Shown piece after piece: positions 45,624 through 57,778 of a stretch of 64,000 nucleotides of DNA (within the stretch, counting starts at the first letter, position 1; each line of letters opens with the position of its first letter). The stretch is from positions 73,575,912 through 73,639,911 of the forward strand of contig CM043963.1 of NCBI GenBank assembly GCA_014529385.2. The letters run 5' to 3'. The stretch is from Adiantum capillus-veneris. Taxonomy: Eukaryota; Streptophyta; Polypodiopsida; Polypodiales; Pteridaceae. A program made the position numbers and the translations under genes. A model generated the notes under the pieces. It did no database searches. It was given only the letters and a program-made list of their open reading frames with translations, and had not been told where the DNA came from.

Positions 45624-45874
45624 AATCCGCTAATCCCCAAAAAGTTTTTCTTTCATTCATGTTTTTGGTTGTGTTGGCAGCCCTTCGGTGTATACTCCTC
45701 CCACTCTTGGAACGGCAGGCCTACCATTGCGTGTAGAACAGTGAACCTTGAGCGTCAAAAAATAGCAACCAATTGTATATTGGGTGTTGCATGCGGGGTG
45801 TATCGACAAGGGGGTAGATAGTCTCCCAAAGATTAGTCTGCGACCTTCCTTGAACCAAGAGTGAAAATCCTTGC

Positions 45875-46304
45875 ATGATCAAGACTCGTAGTGGTATGGA
45901 AACCTCCTCCAATCAAGAAGGCGAGCAAGTCCCACCAGCGGATCCTCCTGTTAGCCCTCGTCCTACCCCTCAATCTTTGCCACCAAGTCCCATGGATGCT
46001 ACGATGCAGATTATGATGGAGATGATGATAGTCAAGAAGAGACACGTTGACAAGAGCGGGTGGAAGTGGTGGAGCGTAAGGAGTGTCGTTTGGCAATCGA
46101 AATTAAGTCTCATAGGCCGGAGAGGGCAACCATGCATGATCTCATAACCACTTTGGCAGTGCAATTCAATACCCCTTCTTTGGAGCCCGATTATGAAAAC
46201 TTTCCAAGACCATCGTGGAGGCGACCGATGCTACACTGACGACCAATGAACCCATTCTTACCTCCATAATACTTGAGGCAATCAAAATAGGATTTTCAAG
46301 GTTT
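45875..46304 (+). pseudogene. Outer gypsy gag, 5' part
   Basis: ATG at 45,875 (MIKTRSGMETSSNQEGEQVP) opens a proline-rich N-terminus that stays open to 46,147. After shifts it reads QFNTPSLEPDYENFPRP and then reaches the copia insertion. The remainder lies beyond 62,010. Gypsy Gag proteins of plants often start with such a low-complexity region. Frameshifts and stops are present. Confidence 0.6.
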
Positions 46305-46309
46305 GTCTC
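46305..46309. repeat. Target-site duplication GTCTC, left
   Basis: Identical to 62,011-62,015 on the other side of the copia. Confidence 0.9.
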
Positions 46310-46518
46310 TGTTGTGCGTGTGTAGTGCGTGTACGGGGTGTGTGCAAGAGAGGGGAAGAAGAGAATGGGGAAGGGGATAATACACAGACAGCCTCTGTGT
46401 TGTGTTAGTGGAGAAGAAAGAGAAGAGTCAACCCTCTCTCTTTTTCTCCCTATATTGATTAGGTGAAATCAAGTATACAAGGGTGGTTTCCCATGGCCAC
46501 CTGGCCTACACCCCAACA
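46310..46518 (-). repeat. 3' LTR of middle copia
   Basis: 209 bp; TGTTGTGCGT...CCCCAACA on the + strand. Confidence 0.95.
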
Positions 46519-46531
46519 ACCTCCCACTTGA
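46519..46531 (-). other. Polypurine tract of middle copia
   Basis: On the minus strand CAAGTGGGAGGT directly precedes the LTR start TGTTGGGG. Confidence 0.8.
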
Positions 46532-46601
46532 AGGTCATGGTGGCCAATAGTGGCATTAGTATAGTTAGTCTATACAAAGTTGATGAAGCTTTGTTGAGGC
46601 T

Positions 46602-47022
46602 TCATCCTACACCCATAAGTTCTATACAATGTGTAAATCGCTCCGAGGCTAGGCTCTTTGTGAGAGCATCTGCGGGGTTGTCGTCAGTGTGAACCTTGAC
46701 AAGCTCGATACGCTTGCCAGCCAATGCATCTCATATGACATGGTATCTGACCTCTATGTGTTTCAACTTTGAGTGAAACACTGGATTCTTTGCCAAAGCA
46801 ATGGCACTCTAACTATCACAATGTAGTACTGGAACCTCGTGAATGCCCAAATCTCCCACTAGACGAGCCAACCATATGGCTTCCTTGTTGGCGTCATACG
46901 CAACAACATATTCTGCCTCAGTGGTAGATGAAGACGTGCAATCTTGGAGACACGATCTCCAAGAGATAGCTGCTCCAACAAACATGAACACATAGCCAAA
47001 TGTGGATCTTCTACAATCCACG
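46602..47022 (-). pseudogene. Middle copia RNase H, distal part and end of polyprotein
   Basis: On the minus strand VDCRRSTFGYVFMFVGAAIS, SSSTTEAEYVVAYDANKEAI (RNase H Glu in TEAEY) and LHCDS, then a TAG where CDSQSA would be expected. The frame then continues NPVFHSKLKHIEVRYHVI, a TGA, and DNPADALTKSLASERF to the true end at 46,602. It continues the RT/RNase H frame that breaks off at 55,672; the inner gypsy lies exactly between GCVD and the RRST block. Confidence 0.9.
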
Positions 47023-48617
47023 TGTAATGGAATTGGCCTATTTAATTTGAGAGTGGTGGAAAATAATGAGAGTACTTTTGAGAAATGACTTTGTGAGCAT
47101 AGCGGGTGAACATAATTGAAGATAGCAACATAATCATAGCAATTAGTTAACTTGGCATGAACAATACTTTTGCAAGAGAGAGAATTTAGAGAACATGACA
47201 ACAGTTGAGGACCGGATTATGTGGAGCCGGTCCCCCCTTCAATAGCATTTGTATTATGATTTCTCCCATTAAGAGAGACTTGTTACAATACAATCTTTGT
47301 GTTCCTTGTGACCTAGGTGATGCAATGAAGATGGAAAGCTTCATGCATCACAAACATAACATAAACTTGAAGAAATCTTTATCTATCCCAAGCATCAGTC
47401 CCAAGACCTCAAACACCTTCGAAGGTGGAGAGAGCTAGTAGGGAATGAGGGTAGGGAAGAGGAAGGAGAAACATTTCGTACGAGAAAGAATTAGTTCCTC
47501 ACTTATCATAACTCTTGTTTCTAGCATATATAATAGCATAGTAATGAAGAAGAAGGAGTTGGCAAGCTTAAGCATTGAAGCATGGCTCTTGGTTGGATTT
47601 GCACTCCATATCCAAGAGTGTTGGTGTAGGCTCTCAACCTCTACTTGCTTGGACAAGGAGAGGGAGCTCTTGCACTTTGCATAGCACACAATGAGAGTGT
47701 TTGTGAGTGTGTGTGGGTGAGTATACCCCCTAAGCAACCCCCTAGCTTGCTTGGGTCGACCCCCCCTTGTAACTCATGCTTGAAGCTCATTGGACCCCTC
47801 CAAGCCTAGCTAATCACAAGCAGGAGGCATTACAAGCAGCAAGGGTAGCCTTGAGACAAGTGTCCCCCTTTACCCTTTGTGAGAGAGGGCTAGATAAATG
47901 ATAAATAAATTAATTAAATCTCCTAAATTATTATTGGACCCCTTGGGTGGCCAACCAATAGGCTTCAGGCACACCATGAGGGCAACATGAGGAGGAACTT
48001 GACAAGTGTCCCTTTTGCTTTCTTTGTACCATGCATGCCTTGTGTGAGTGTGTGGGTGTTCTCTCTCATCCTCCCTCGTGTAGGGCTCGCCCCCTCCTTG
48101 TAGGGATTGAATCTTTGACTTTTTGACACATCAACCCCTCATGCATAGGCCCAGTTCCCACCACAAGCTTGGCTCATAAGCACTTTAAGCTTGGACTGGG
48201 TTCTCACCTCAAGTGCAACCCTAGCATCTCAAGCATGTCAAGCACCTCAAGCACCTCAATCATCAAGCACCTTAGTCATCAAGCATGAGAAGCAGGACAA
48301 GCACCTCGAGCTGGGTCAGGTTCCCGAGCCTCAAGCTCAGCCCTAGCTTACCTAAGGTCAAAGGACTTTTACACACATTACTGGAGGTCTTCAATGAAGC
48401 TAACCCTAAGGTCTTATGCTCCATTTGTTAGCCTTGCTCTTTGATAGACCATCTCTCATTTGGGCCCCTTTACCATTGGCCCCGTGTTGAGATAGATCTA
48501 TAAGCACATGTCTATATCTTAACACTTGTTCCCGTTTATCCTCCCACATTAAGTGATCAATTTAATATGAGAAAATCATTTGGGTTGGTTAGATATTAGA
48601 TATTAGGTTTTATGACA
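47023..48617 (-). repeat. 3' LTR of inner chromovirus
   Basis: 1595 bp, TGTAATGG...TATGACA on the + strand. It has about 50 bp near 47,070-47,120 that the other LTR lacks. Confidence 0.9.
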
Positions 48618-48631
48618 TTACCTCTCTCTTG
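48618..48631 (-). other. Polypurine tract of inner chromovirus
   Basis: On the minus strand AAGAGAGAGGTAA is followed at once by the LTR start TGTCATAA. This fixes the LTR boundary. Confidence 0.85.
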
Positions 48632-48976
48632 AAATCATAGTCGTCCTCGACTATGACGTAGAAGAGATAAAGCCTTAGTCATTAGTCAATTTTACTTAGC
48701 GGGTAGAGGATCCCTTTTTACCGTACGACATCTTTCCAAGATGGATGACTAATCCATTTGGTGCTTGGGAGACATAGCTGCCGCAAGCATGTCTGCTCTT
48801 TAGTCCATTTCATTCTCCCAAAGTAGAGTGACAAATTCTACTCGGTGTTTGAGAGACGTCGTCAGCACAAACATGATTCTAAGCATGCATACTAGTTAAA
48901 TTTGTGCACAATTAAAAAGAGGACTAGTCTTATAAGACAAAAACATGAGTCATTTAAAAGAAATTTGTACATTTGC
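48632..48976. other. 3' untranslated region of inner chromovirus
   Basis: Non-coding stretch between the polyprotein stop and the polypurine tract; nothing else recognised. Confidence 0.7.
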
Positions 48977-51900
48977 TTACTCTAATGTAGCATTGTAAGC
49001 ATTGACAAGGTTCATACTATCCTTAAGCTGTATTTCTTGCATCCATCTAGCATCTTCAAAAGGATAATTTTTGAACTTAATAAGATACCATCGGATAATC
49101 TTACCATGTCGTAGTAACTTGTCGTCATGCCGAAGAACAGCTTCGGGTTGTAGCACCTCTTCTTGGTCTTCAACTTCGAGAGGGTCTTCAATAATTGGTT
49201 CAGTTGGTGGCTCTCCTTTGTAGGGCTTAAGTAGGCTTACATGATAGGCATTGTGTATGAGCCAATGGTTGGGCAACTTGAGTTGATAAGCCGTCTCATT
49301 GATGGGCTTCAAGATTTGGAAAGGACCATAGTATCTTTTTGCTAGTTTAGCATAATACTTTTGATGGCCCGTAGGATTTTTGCCCGTCGTTTGCCTTAAT
49401 CGAGCCTTAGGAAACTTGAGTAAGACCCAATCATTTTCTTTGAACATTAAGGCTCTTCTGTGCTTATCAGCAGCAGCTTTTTGCCTTTGTTGAGAGATGG
49501 ATATAGCCTCCCTAATCTTTTGAAAAGATTCTTGTAGGTCACGGCTATACTCATCGGCGGCGAAGATCTTCCCATGTACTTTGAGTAGCAAGGGACTTTT
49601 AGGTCTTCCCTAAATGATCTCAAAAGGTGTTTTTCCCGTAGAAGTATGTACAGTATTATTGTAGGCATACTCTACAAGAGGTAAGTACTTTTCCCATTGT
49701 GAGCGTTGATCTACTTCGGTAACATAAGTCTTGAGTAGATCGAGTATCGTGAGATTGGCTATCTCACTTTGGCCATCCGTTTGTGGGTGATAGGCCAAAG
49801 AGAAATTCAATCTTGTTCCTAGATTTTCAAAGAGACCTTTCCAGAAATTACTGGTCATTCTAGGATCTCTATCTGACACGATGGATGTGGGTAATCCATG
49901 GTGCTTGAAAATCTGAGATATGAAGAGAGTTGCCATTTGATGTGCCTTAATAGTCTTTTTGACAGGAATAAAATGTGCTTGCTTCCTAAACCTGTCAACT
50001 ATTGTCCATATTCCTGTATTCCCATGGATAGACTTGGGTAATCCAAAGATGAAATCCATGGATATACTCTCCCATGGTGAATTTGGAATAGGCAATGGCT
50101 GGAGTAATCCAGGTTGCTTCCCTCTATCATACTTGGTCTTTTGGCATACTACACATTTTGAAACATACTCTTGTATGTCCACTTTCATGGTAGGGCAATA
50201 GAAGTATGTCTCTACTCCTCGGAGAGTAGGTTGAATACCTCTATGCCCTGCATATGGAGGAGCATGGGATTCATACATAAATTTCTCACAAAGGGAATGG
50301 GTAACACATAGCCTATTTTCGTGGAGAAGATAACCATCCTGCAAGGTGAATGGTTCCTCTTTCTTCCTCAAAGCAAGGGCTGACATTATGTCTCTAAAGT
50401 CAGGGTCAGTAGCATACTCATCTATCATAGAGGATAGATCATTGTGAGTAGCTATAGACACCGCATTTACTTTGGGTCATTGTGAAAGTGCATCGGCCAC
50501 TTGATTGTGCTTACCAGCTATGTGAGCAATATGGAAATTAAATTGCGAAAGAAAATTTTCCCACCTCCTTTGTTTGTCAGAAAGCTTGGTTTGCGTCATG
50601 AAATACTTGAGACTTTGGTGGTCGGTTCGTAGGATAAATGGAGTCCCCAATAGGTAGTGCTTCCATGTGTCTAGGGCATGTAGAACAGCTAAAAGCTCTT
50701 TCTCATAAATGCCCAAGACTCGTTCATCAATATTGAGCCTTCGGCTCTCATATGCTATGGCATGCCCTTCTTGAAGCAAAACTGCTCCAAGGCAATCACC
50801 ACAAGCATCACATTGGACCTCAAATGGCTTTGAGAGATCCGGATCTGGTTGGGAAGTAAGCTTCTCTTTGAGCTTTTCAAAAGCATTTTGCTCCTTAGTA
50901 GTCCACACAAACTTAACGTTCTTCTTAGTTAAGTCGTGTAGTGGTCCTGCTACTTGAGAGAATTTTGCTATGAAGCGTCTATAGTATGCGCACATACCAA
51001 CAAAGCTTCTTAGCTCATGTAGATTTCTTGGGTTAGGCCATGCTTTTATTACCTCTAACTTTGATGGATCCATTTGGATACCATCTTTAGAGATAATATG
51101 ACCTAGGTATTGAATCTCTTGTAGGAAGAATTCGCTTTTCTTTTGGTTGAGAAAAAGCTTGTTCTCCATCAATGCTTGAAAAATCACTTGGAGATGTTGC
51201 TTATGTTCCTCCAAAGACTTGGAGTAGATGATGATATCATCAAAGAACACTCCAGTGAATTTACGGTATGGTCTAAAAATGTTCTCCATCAAACGATTGA
51301 GCGTAGCTGGTGCATTAGTCAAGCCAAAAGGCATGACTAGATATTCATAAAGACCAAACGTTGTGCGAAACGCGGTCTTTAAGATATCTTCATCCACTAT
51401 CCTTATTTGATGATAGCCACTCTTAAGGTCAATCCTACTGAAGTAGGTCGAGCCTTGTAGCTTATCAAACAGATCTTCTACCCGAGGTACGGGAAATATG
51501 TTTTTGATAGTGATATGGTTTAGTGCTCGATAGTCCACACACATACGGTATGTACCATCTTTCTTTTTCACTAAAAGGACTGGAGAACAAAAGGGAGAGG
51601 AACTAGGCCTCACCATCCCTTTGTCTACCAGCTCTTGTACTTGCCTCATGATCTCATCATGTTGAGCTTGTGAGACTCAATAAGGAGGCTTGTTAGGTGG
51701 TGAGCTTCCAGGAAGGAGCTCAATGCGATGGTCATCATCCCCTCGTTTTGGAGATATGTCCATAGGGATATCATCGATGAACACATCTTGGAATCCTTTT
51801 AGAAAATTACACAAGTCTAACTCATCTTGATTCCTACCATTTACATTTGATGAAACATTAGTATCTTTTAGAGACTCTTTGACAAAAATTATGTACGCAG

Positions 51901-53728
51901 AAACTGAGCTCTTCATTGACTTATCAAAAGCAAGAGGATTTACAAGTGGAATAGTACGACCATGCTCACTAGCATCTATATACATGTTCTTTCCCCTGTA
52001 GGTGAAGTAGATTCTCCTTTCACGGAACTTCATGTTGGCAGCCATGCGATCAAACCATGGTGCCACTAGGATAACATCCTCATGTTGGAGAGGAGAGATG
52101 AAGAAGTATTCTTTGTCGACATAGCTTTGGACATGAAGCCTCAACGTCCCAATCAAGGGAGTAATGGAGGCTTGTTGTCCCTTGAAAGCTGCATCGGTTG
52201 TTACTATATCTCCCATCTCAAAAGCTTGAATGCCCAACTTGGTGGCCAACTCCATTGATATGAAGTTAAGAGTAGAGCCAGGATCAAACAAGATGAAGGC
52301 ATCATGCTCTCTTACCTTTCCCCAAGCATAGGAAAGTGATGATCCTTTGCAATGAGCATCCTCTTTTGGAGCTTCGAAGGTGGAAGCCCTAGGAGTCTCA
52401 TTGCGAGTATTCTTCTTGGGGCAAGAACGATTTCCATGTCCTTGCTCCCCACACTTGAAACACTTATGGTCCTTGCGAAAAGCTTCAAGCTCTTCAGAAG
52501 AGAGTTTGTTTTTACCTTTGTAAACTCCCTTCTCCTTGGACCGATTATTGTTGTTGTTGGAATTAACTTGGGAAGTATTTTGAACATTGGTTTTCCCCTT
52601 TGCATCATTTTTGTCTTTGTTTTCCATGGGCTTGACATTGCGTCTAGCCCCTTGATGGAAATTGATGCGTGAAGCAACCATGGTGTGATGGATTACTTCG
52701 CTAATAGTACCAGGCCGTTGAGAGTTGATGTATTCGGCCATCTCTTCAGGTAATCCCTCACAGAATTGCTGCCTTTGCTCGGCAAAGTCTATCTTTTGAA
52801 AGACAGTACCCTTGAGATGTAAATATTTGTGGATAGACTCATGGGAGAGGAGCTTCAAGCTGCGCCATTCGGTAAGCACTTTGTCCTTTGCATCGCTTGC
52901 AAGGAATTGCTTCATGATGGAAACTCGTAGAGTTTTCCATGTCTTTGGGGCTTCACCATTTCCACGAAGGCTAGCCCACCATTGACGAGCTGATTTTGGG
53001 AAGTGCATAGCTATATGGCGTAGCTTAGAGAACTCTGTGAAGCCCTCATCTCCAAAGGCCGCATCAAATTGCTGGTTGAAGGCCAACACTTTGTCGGTAG
53101 CACCGAAGGTGCCATCATAGGTGAGAAAAGAGATACTCTTTCCTGCCTCCTTGAACTTCTTTAGCTTTTGTGACCTTCGCCATGCAGGAAATGATTTGCG
53201 ATGTCCTCCCCTCTTGTATTCTCTAGGAGAATAACCATAACTTTCATCAGAAGAGGAGAAAGGTGAAGAAGAAGGAGAAGAGGGTGACCTCTTCCTAACC
53301 CTTTTCTTCCTTTGTTTCCTCTCTTGCCTTTCAGAGTGATGAGGAGAAGGACTATGTGTTGATATTTTCCTCTTGGGAGGAGTGGGCGATCGTCTAGACC
53401 ACCATCTTCGTGGAGCCACATCTTCAGAGGAACTTAAACTTTCATTGCTTTCTTGCTCTTTGGATTCCTCCTCTCGAATGGGAGAGAGTCTTCTTTTGGG
53501 GGTCTCTTCAAGAGGCCTCCTAAGCTCTCTCTCCTCTTGGAGAGGAAGGGAAATTCGATAAGCACGAAGTTGTTGAGTAACTTCGGCTTGCAAAGTAGGG
53601 TTGCCCATAGCTTGTTGTAACCTAGTGACGAGATAATTCACAAACATGGGAGCATCATCATTAGCACCTTCATGTGCAAAATCAAAGCTATCAATGTTCA
53701 TTCTACTCTCTTGATTATTGTTAGCCAT
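48977..53728 (-). pseudogene. Chromovirus Gag-Pol, one frame with three nonsense codons
   Basis: Start ATG at 53,728 (MANNNQESRMNID). The frame keeps one phase for 1583 residues, with stops at 51,679-51,677 (TGA), 50,479-50,477 (TGA) and 49,612-49,610 (TAG). Order: Gag with an SR/K-rich N-terminus; knuckle CFKCGEQGHGNRSC (C423); protease FDPGST (D482); RT with VDYRALN, MPFGLTNAP and FFDDI (D830, D831); RNase H ending in VADAL; zinc-binding and integrase core (MDFIFGLP, VSDRDPRM, TDGQSE); GPF-type module; chromodomain WYLIKFKNYPFEDARWMQE near residues 1540-1560. The chromodomain would direct insertion toward modified histones. The two TGA codons lie where related proteins have Arg, consistent with CGA to TGA decay at methylated CpG. 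No frameshift is needed to read it. Confidence 0.93.
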
Positions 53729-54008
53729 GTTAACAAAATTTATGTATGTACTTAGTGTATGCTTTGGCAATTCAAAACCTTAGTTGACACTTCTCTTAGC
53801 CTTTGAAAATCGGCTCTTAAGTATCTACACCCACGGGTCGAAGTGGTTAATTATAGAGAGTAGAGGAGTAGGTCTAACATAGCAGAGTTGCCAAGGGCTA
53901 GCTCCTTTCGGACTTCTTATGGCTCAATAATGGTAAAGCCGTAGGCAAGTCTAAAAAGACTCCATTATTAAGTCCAAAGCTCCCGAGGTGTGCACCATCC
54001 CCCACATA
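53729..54008 (-). other. Leader of inner chromovirus
   Basis: Runs from the junction with the copia fragment to the gag start. No primer-binding site is recognisable, so the first part of the leader seems to be missing. Confidence 0.6.
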
Positions 54009-54107
54009 GTAGATGAAGACGTGCAATCTTGGAGACACGATCTCCAAGAGATAGCTGCTCTAACAAACATGAACACATAGCCAGATGTGGATCTTCTACG
54101 ATCCACG
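54009..54107 (-). repeat. 99-bp fragment of host copia RNase H between 5' LTR and leader
   Basis: Encodes VDRRRSTSGYVFMFVRAAIS on the minus strand. Matches 46,924-47,022 with about 3 differences. Similarity ends sharply at 54,009. Confidence 0.9.
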
Positions 54108-55671
54108 TGTAATGGAATTGGCCTATTTAATTTGAGAGTGGCGGAAATTAATGAGAGTACAACATAATTGAAGATAGCAACATAATCATAGCAATTAGTT
54201 AACTTGGCATGAACAATACTTTTGCAAGAGAGAGAATTTAGAGAACATGACAATAGTTGAGGATCGGATTTATGTGGAGCTGGTCCCCCCTCCAATAGGC
54301 ATTTGTATTATGATTTCTCCCATTAAGAGAGACTTGTTACAATACAATCTTTGTGTTCCTTGTGACCTAGGTGATGCAATGAAGATGGAAAGCTTCATGC
54401 ATCACAAACATAACATAAACTTGAAGAAAGCTTTATCTATCCCAAGCCTCAGTCCCAAGACCTCAAACACCTTCGAAGGTGGAGAGAGCTAGCAGGGAAT
54501 GAGGGTAGGGAAGAGGAAGAAGCAACATTTCGTAGGAGAAAGAATTAGTTCCTCACTTATCATAACTCTTGTTTCTAGCATATATAATAGCATAGTAATG
54601 AAGAAGAAGGAGTTGGCAAGCTTAAGCATTGAAGCATGGCTCTTGGTTGGATTTGCACTCCATATCCAAGAGTGTTGGTGTAGGCTCTCAACCTCTACTT
54701 GCTTGGACAAGGAGAGGGAGCTCTTGCACTTTGCATAGCACACAATGAGAGTGTTTGTGAGTGTGTGTGGGTGAGTATACCCCCTAAGCAACCCCCTAGC
54801 TTGCTTGGGTCGACCCCCCCTTGTAACTCATGCTTGAAGCTCATTGGACCCCTCCAAGCCTAGCTAATCACAAGCAGGAGGCATTACAAGCAGCAAGGGT
54901 AGCCTTGAGACAAGTGTCCCCCTTTACCCTTTGTGAGAGAGGGCTAGATAAATGATAAATCAATTAATTAAATCTCCTAAATTATTATTGGACCCCTTGG
55001 GTGGCCAACCAATAGGCTTCAGGCACACCATGAGGGCAACATGAGGAGGAACTTGACAAGTGTCCCTTTTGCTTTCTTTGTACCATGCATGCCTTGTGTG
55101 AGTGTGTGGGTGTTCTCTCTCATCCTCCCTCATGTAGGGCTCGCCCCCTCCTTGTAGGGATTGAATCTTTGACTTTTTGACACATCAACCCCTCATGCAT
55201 AGGCCCAGTTCCCACCACAAGCTTGGCTCATAAGCACTTTAAGCTTGGACTGGGTTCTCACCTCAAGTGCAACCCTAGCATCTCAAGCATGTCAAGCACC
55301 TCAAGCACCTCAATCATCAAGCACCTTAGTCATCAAGCATGAGAAGCAGGACAAGCACCTTGAGCTGGGTCGGGTTCCCAAGCCTCAAGCTCAGCCCTAG
55401 CTTACCTAAGGTCAAAGGACTTTTACACACATTATTGGAGGTCTTCAATGAAGCTAACCCTAAGGTCTTATGCTCCATTTGTTAGCCTTGCTCTTTGATA
55501 GACCATCTCTCATTTGGGCCCCTTTACCATTGGCCCCGTGTTGAGATAGATCTATAAGCACATGTCTATATCTTAACACTTGTTCCCGTTTATTCTCCCA
55601 CATTAAGTGATCAATTTAATATGAGAAAATCATTTGGGTTGGTTAGATATTAGATATTAGATTTTATGACA
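54108..55671 (-). repeat. 5' LTR of inner chromovirus
   Basis: 1564 bp, about 1-2% different from the other LTR. Confidence 0.9.
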
Positions 55672-57179
55672 GTCCACGCAACCCGCATAATCCGCATCTG
55701 TGTAACCTACAATAGATGCATCACTATTTCCGAAGCGTAAACAGTTGCTAGCTGTACTTTTCAAATATCTGAGGATTTTCTTCACTGCTTCCCAATGCTT
55801 CTTGCCAGGGTTTGCCATGTACCTACTAACCACTCCCACTGCATGTGCAATGTCTGGTCTTGTGGCTACCATAGCGTACATCAAACTGCCAGCTGCTGAA
55901 GAATATGGTACTTTCGCCATTTCCTCTTTCTCAGCCACTATCTTGGGAGAGTCTTCCTTGCTAAGTTTGGAGTATGCTTGCATTGGGGTACTCAATGACT
56001 TCCCCCCCTGCATACTAAAATGTTGCAAGACTTTGTGAATGTACTTTTCTTGAGATAATTCAAGAATTCCACGTTGCCTGTCTCTCTTGATGTGCATACC
56101 AAGAAAGTGATTGGCATCTCCCAAATCCTTCATGTAAAACTGAGTGCTTAGCATCTTTTTCAACTGATTGATCTCATCAATTGATTTTCTTGGGAAAAGC
56201 ATATTATCTACATACAAGATCAAGATGATTAAAGAACCATCGTTCAATCTTTTTGTGTATAAGCAGTGATATTCTTGACTTCTTATGTAACCCTGAGACT
56301 GCATGAATTTGTCGAATTTTTGACACCATTGCCTTGAACCTTGCTTGAGGCCATAGAGTGCCTTTTTAAGTCTACAAACCAATTCTGTCCTCGTTGGTTT
56401 TTGGGTTTCACATATGAAGCCCTCTGGTTGTTTCATGTAGACATCTTCATCTAGATCCCCGTGAAGAAATGTTGTGTTCACGTCCATTTGGACAAGTTCC
56501 ATGTCCTGAATAGCAACCAAGCCAAGCACAGTGCAAAGTGTAGTCATCTTGACTACTGGAGAGAAAATCTCATCGAAATCCGCACCTTTTTGTTGCTTGA
56601 AACCCTTGGCAACTAGACGAGCCTTATATCTAGGCTCGGGATCTTCTGCTATATACTTCTTCTTGTATACCCACTTGCAAGGTAAAGCATTTTTTATTTT
56701 TGGTAATTCAACCAAATCCCATGTCTCATTAGCAAAAATCGAATTGTATTCTGATTGCATAGTCTGCTCCCACTTAACGCTATCATCCATTTGTATAGCT
56801 TCTTTATAGCAGGTTGGCTCTCCACTGTCAGTGAACAAAATGTGGTGTATACCCGGCTCAAACCGCTCGGGCGCAGGTGATATTCTCTCAGAGCGTCTCA
56901 GTGCCTGACTACTGGACTCTGCTCTCTCCAGAGCAATAGTAGTATCTTGCACTTGAGGAGTAGGTGCAACACTATTGAACTAAATTGGTTCGGAGGCTAC
57001 ATCCTCAAAACGAACACGTATGTACTCAACTTATTTGATGGGCTGCTTGTGCATTTTTTATTCATTGAAAATCACACGTGAGCTACGAATAACATTGTTT
57101 GATTCTGGGTGCCAGAGACGATACCCCATCTCTCCATTTGCACCGTAGCCAATAAAAATGCATTTGTGTGATCTGGGAT
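55672..57179 (-). pseudogene. Middle copia reverse transcriptase and proximal RNase H
   Basis: A long frame (56,952 to the insertion at 55,672) reads [84 protein letters not shown] and, for RNase H, GYTDADYAGCVD. The catalytic YVDD is YVDN here (Asn codon at 56,203-56,205 on the + strand), which should inactivate the enzyme. The TAFLHG block reads TTFLHG. The part from 57,179 to 56,953 links to integrase in shifted frames. It is cut by the chromovirus LTR directly after GCVD. Confidence 0.92.
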
Positions 57180-57772
57180 CTAACTTTCGACGAAGTTCTG
57201 TGGGCACATGTGCATATGCCTCACATCCAAATACATGTAAATGCTCATAGCTTGGCCTTTTGCCAGTCCATAATTCCTCTGGAAATTCAAAGGAGAACTA
57301 GGTGACCTGTTGATGATGTGCACTGCTGTCAGAACAGCTTCCCCCCAAAACTCTGGAGTAAGCTTCGCCATAGACATCATAGAAACAACTCGCTCTTGAA
57401 TTGTACGATTCATTCTTTCAACTATCCCATTTTGTCAGGTGTGTATGGAGCAGTAAATTGCCACCGAATGCCTCTTCTATTGCAAAAATCCTTGAACTCT
57501 GTGGAGACGTATTCTCCACCATTGTCCATGCGAAAAGCTTTGAGCTTTTTTCTTGATTGGTTCTCAACCATGGCGAGGAATTTTTGGAATGTTGAAAAGA
57601 CTTCTTCCTTACGCTTAAGGAGATACACCCACTCCTTTCTGGTAGAATCATCTATGAACGTGAGAAAGTAGTTCGTCCCCCCTAGAGTTTTATGTGGCAT
57701 TGGACCACACAAATCACTGTGCACCAAGTCTAGAGGTTCGCCTAGTTTCTTATTCAATGGCGAAGATGTCAA
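57180..57772 (-). pseudogene. Middle copia integrase core
   Basis: 57,772-57,422 reads LDLVHSDLCGPMPHKTLGG (first Asp), FLTFIDDSTRKEWVYLL and AFRMDNGGEYVSTEF (second Asp). A one-base deletion near 57,437 turns the expected PEQNG block into PDKMG-stop. 57,413-57,180 resumes in another frame as MNRTIQERVVSMMSMAKLTP and FWGEAVLTAVHIINRSPSSP. A second frameshift near 57,295 follows. The catalytic Glu region is therefore split. It would insert cDNA into the genome if intact. Confidence 0.9.
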
Positions 57773-57778
57773 TCAAGT

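Larger units (their letters stand above)
47023..55671 (-). mobile_element. Ty3/gypsy chromovirus, inner layer of nest
   Basis: 8649 bp. LTRs TGT...ACA at 47,023-48,617 and 54,108-55,671, polypurine tract on the minus strand before the 3' LTR, gag-pol with a terminal chromodomain. LTRs differ at about 20 positions plus a 31-bp net length difference. The insertion site is inside the RNase H of the surrounding copia. A 7-bp word CGTGGAY (minus strand) flanks the outer ends, longer than the usual 4-6 bp target duplication. No primer-binding site is seen; in its place lies a fragment of the host copia. Confidence 0.9.

Noticed and set aside
53951-54295. Minus-strand 114-codon frame as a gene
   Set aside because: It is the LTR end plus the 99-bp copia RNase H fragment read through into the chromovirus leader.
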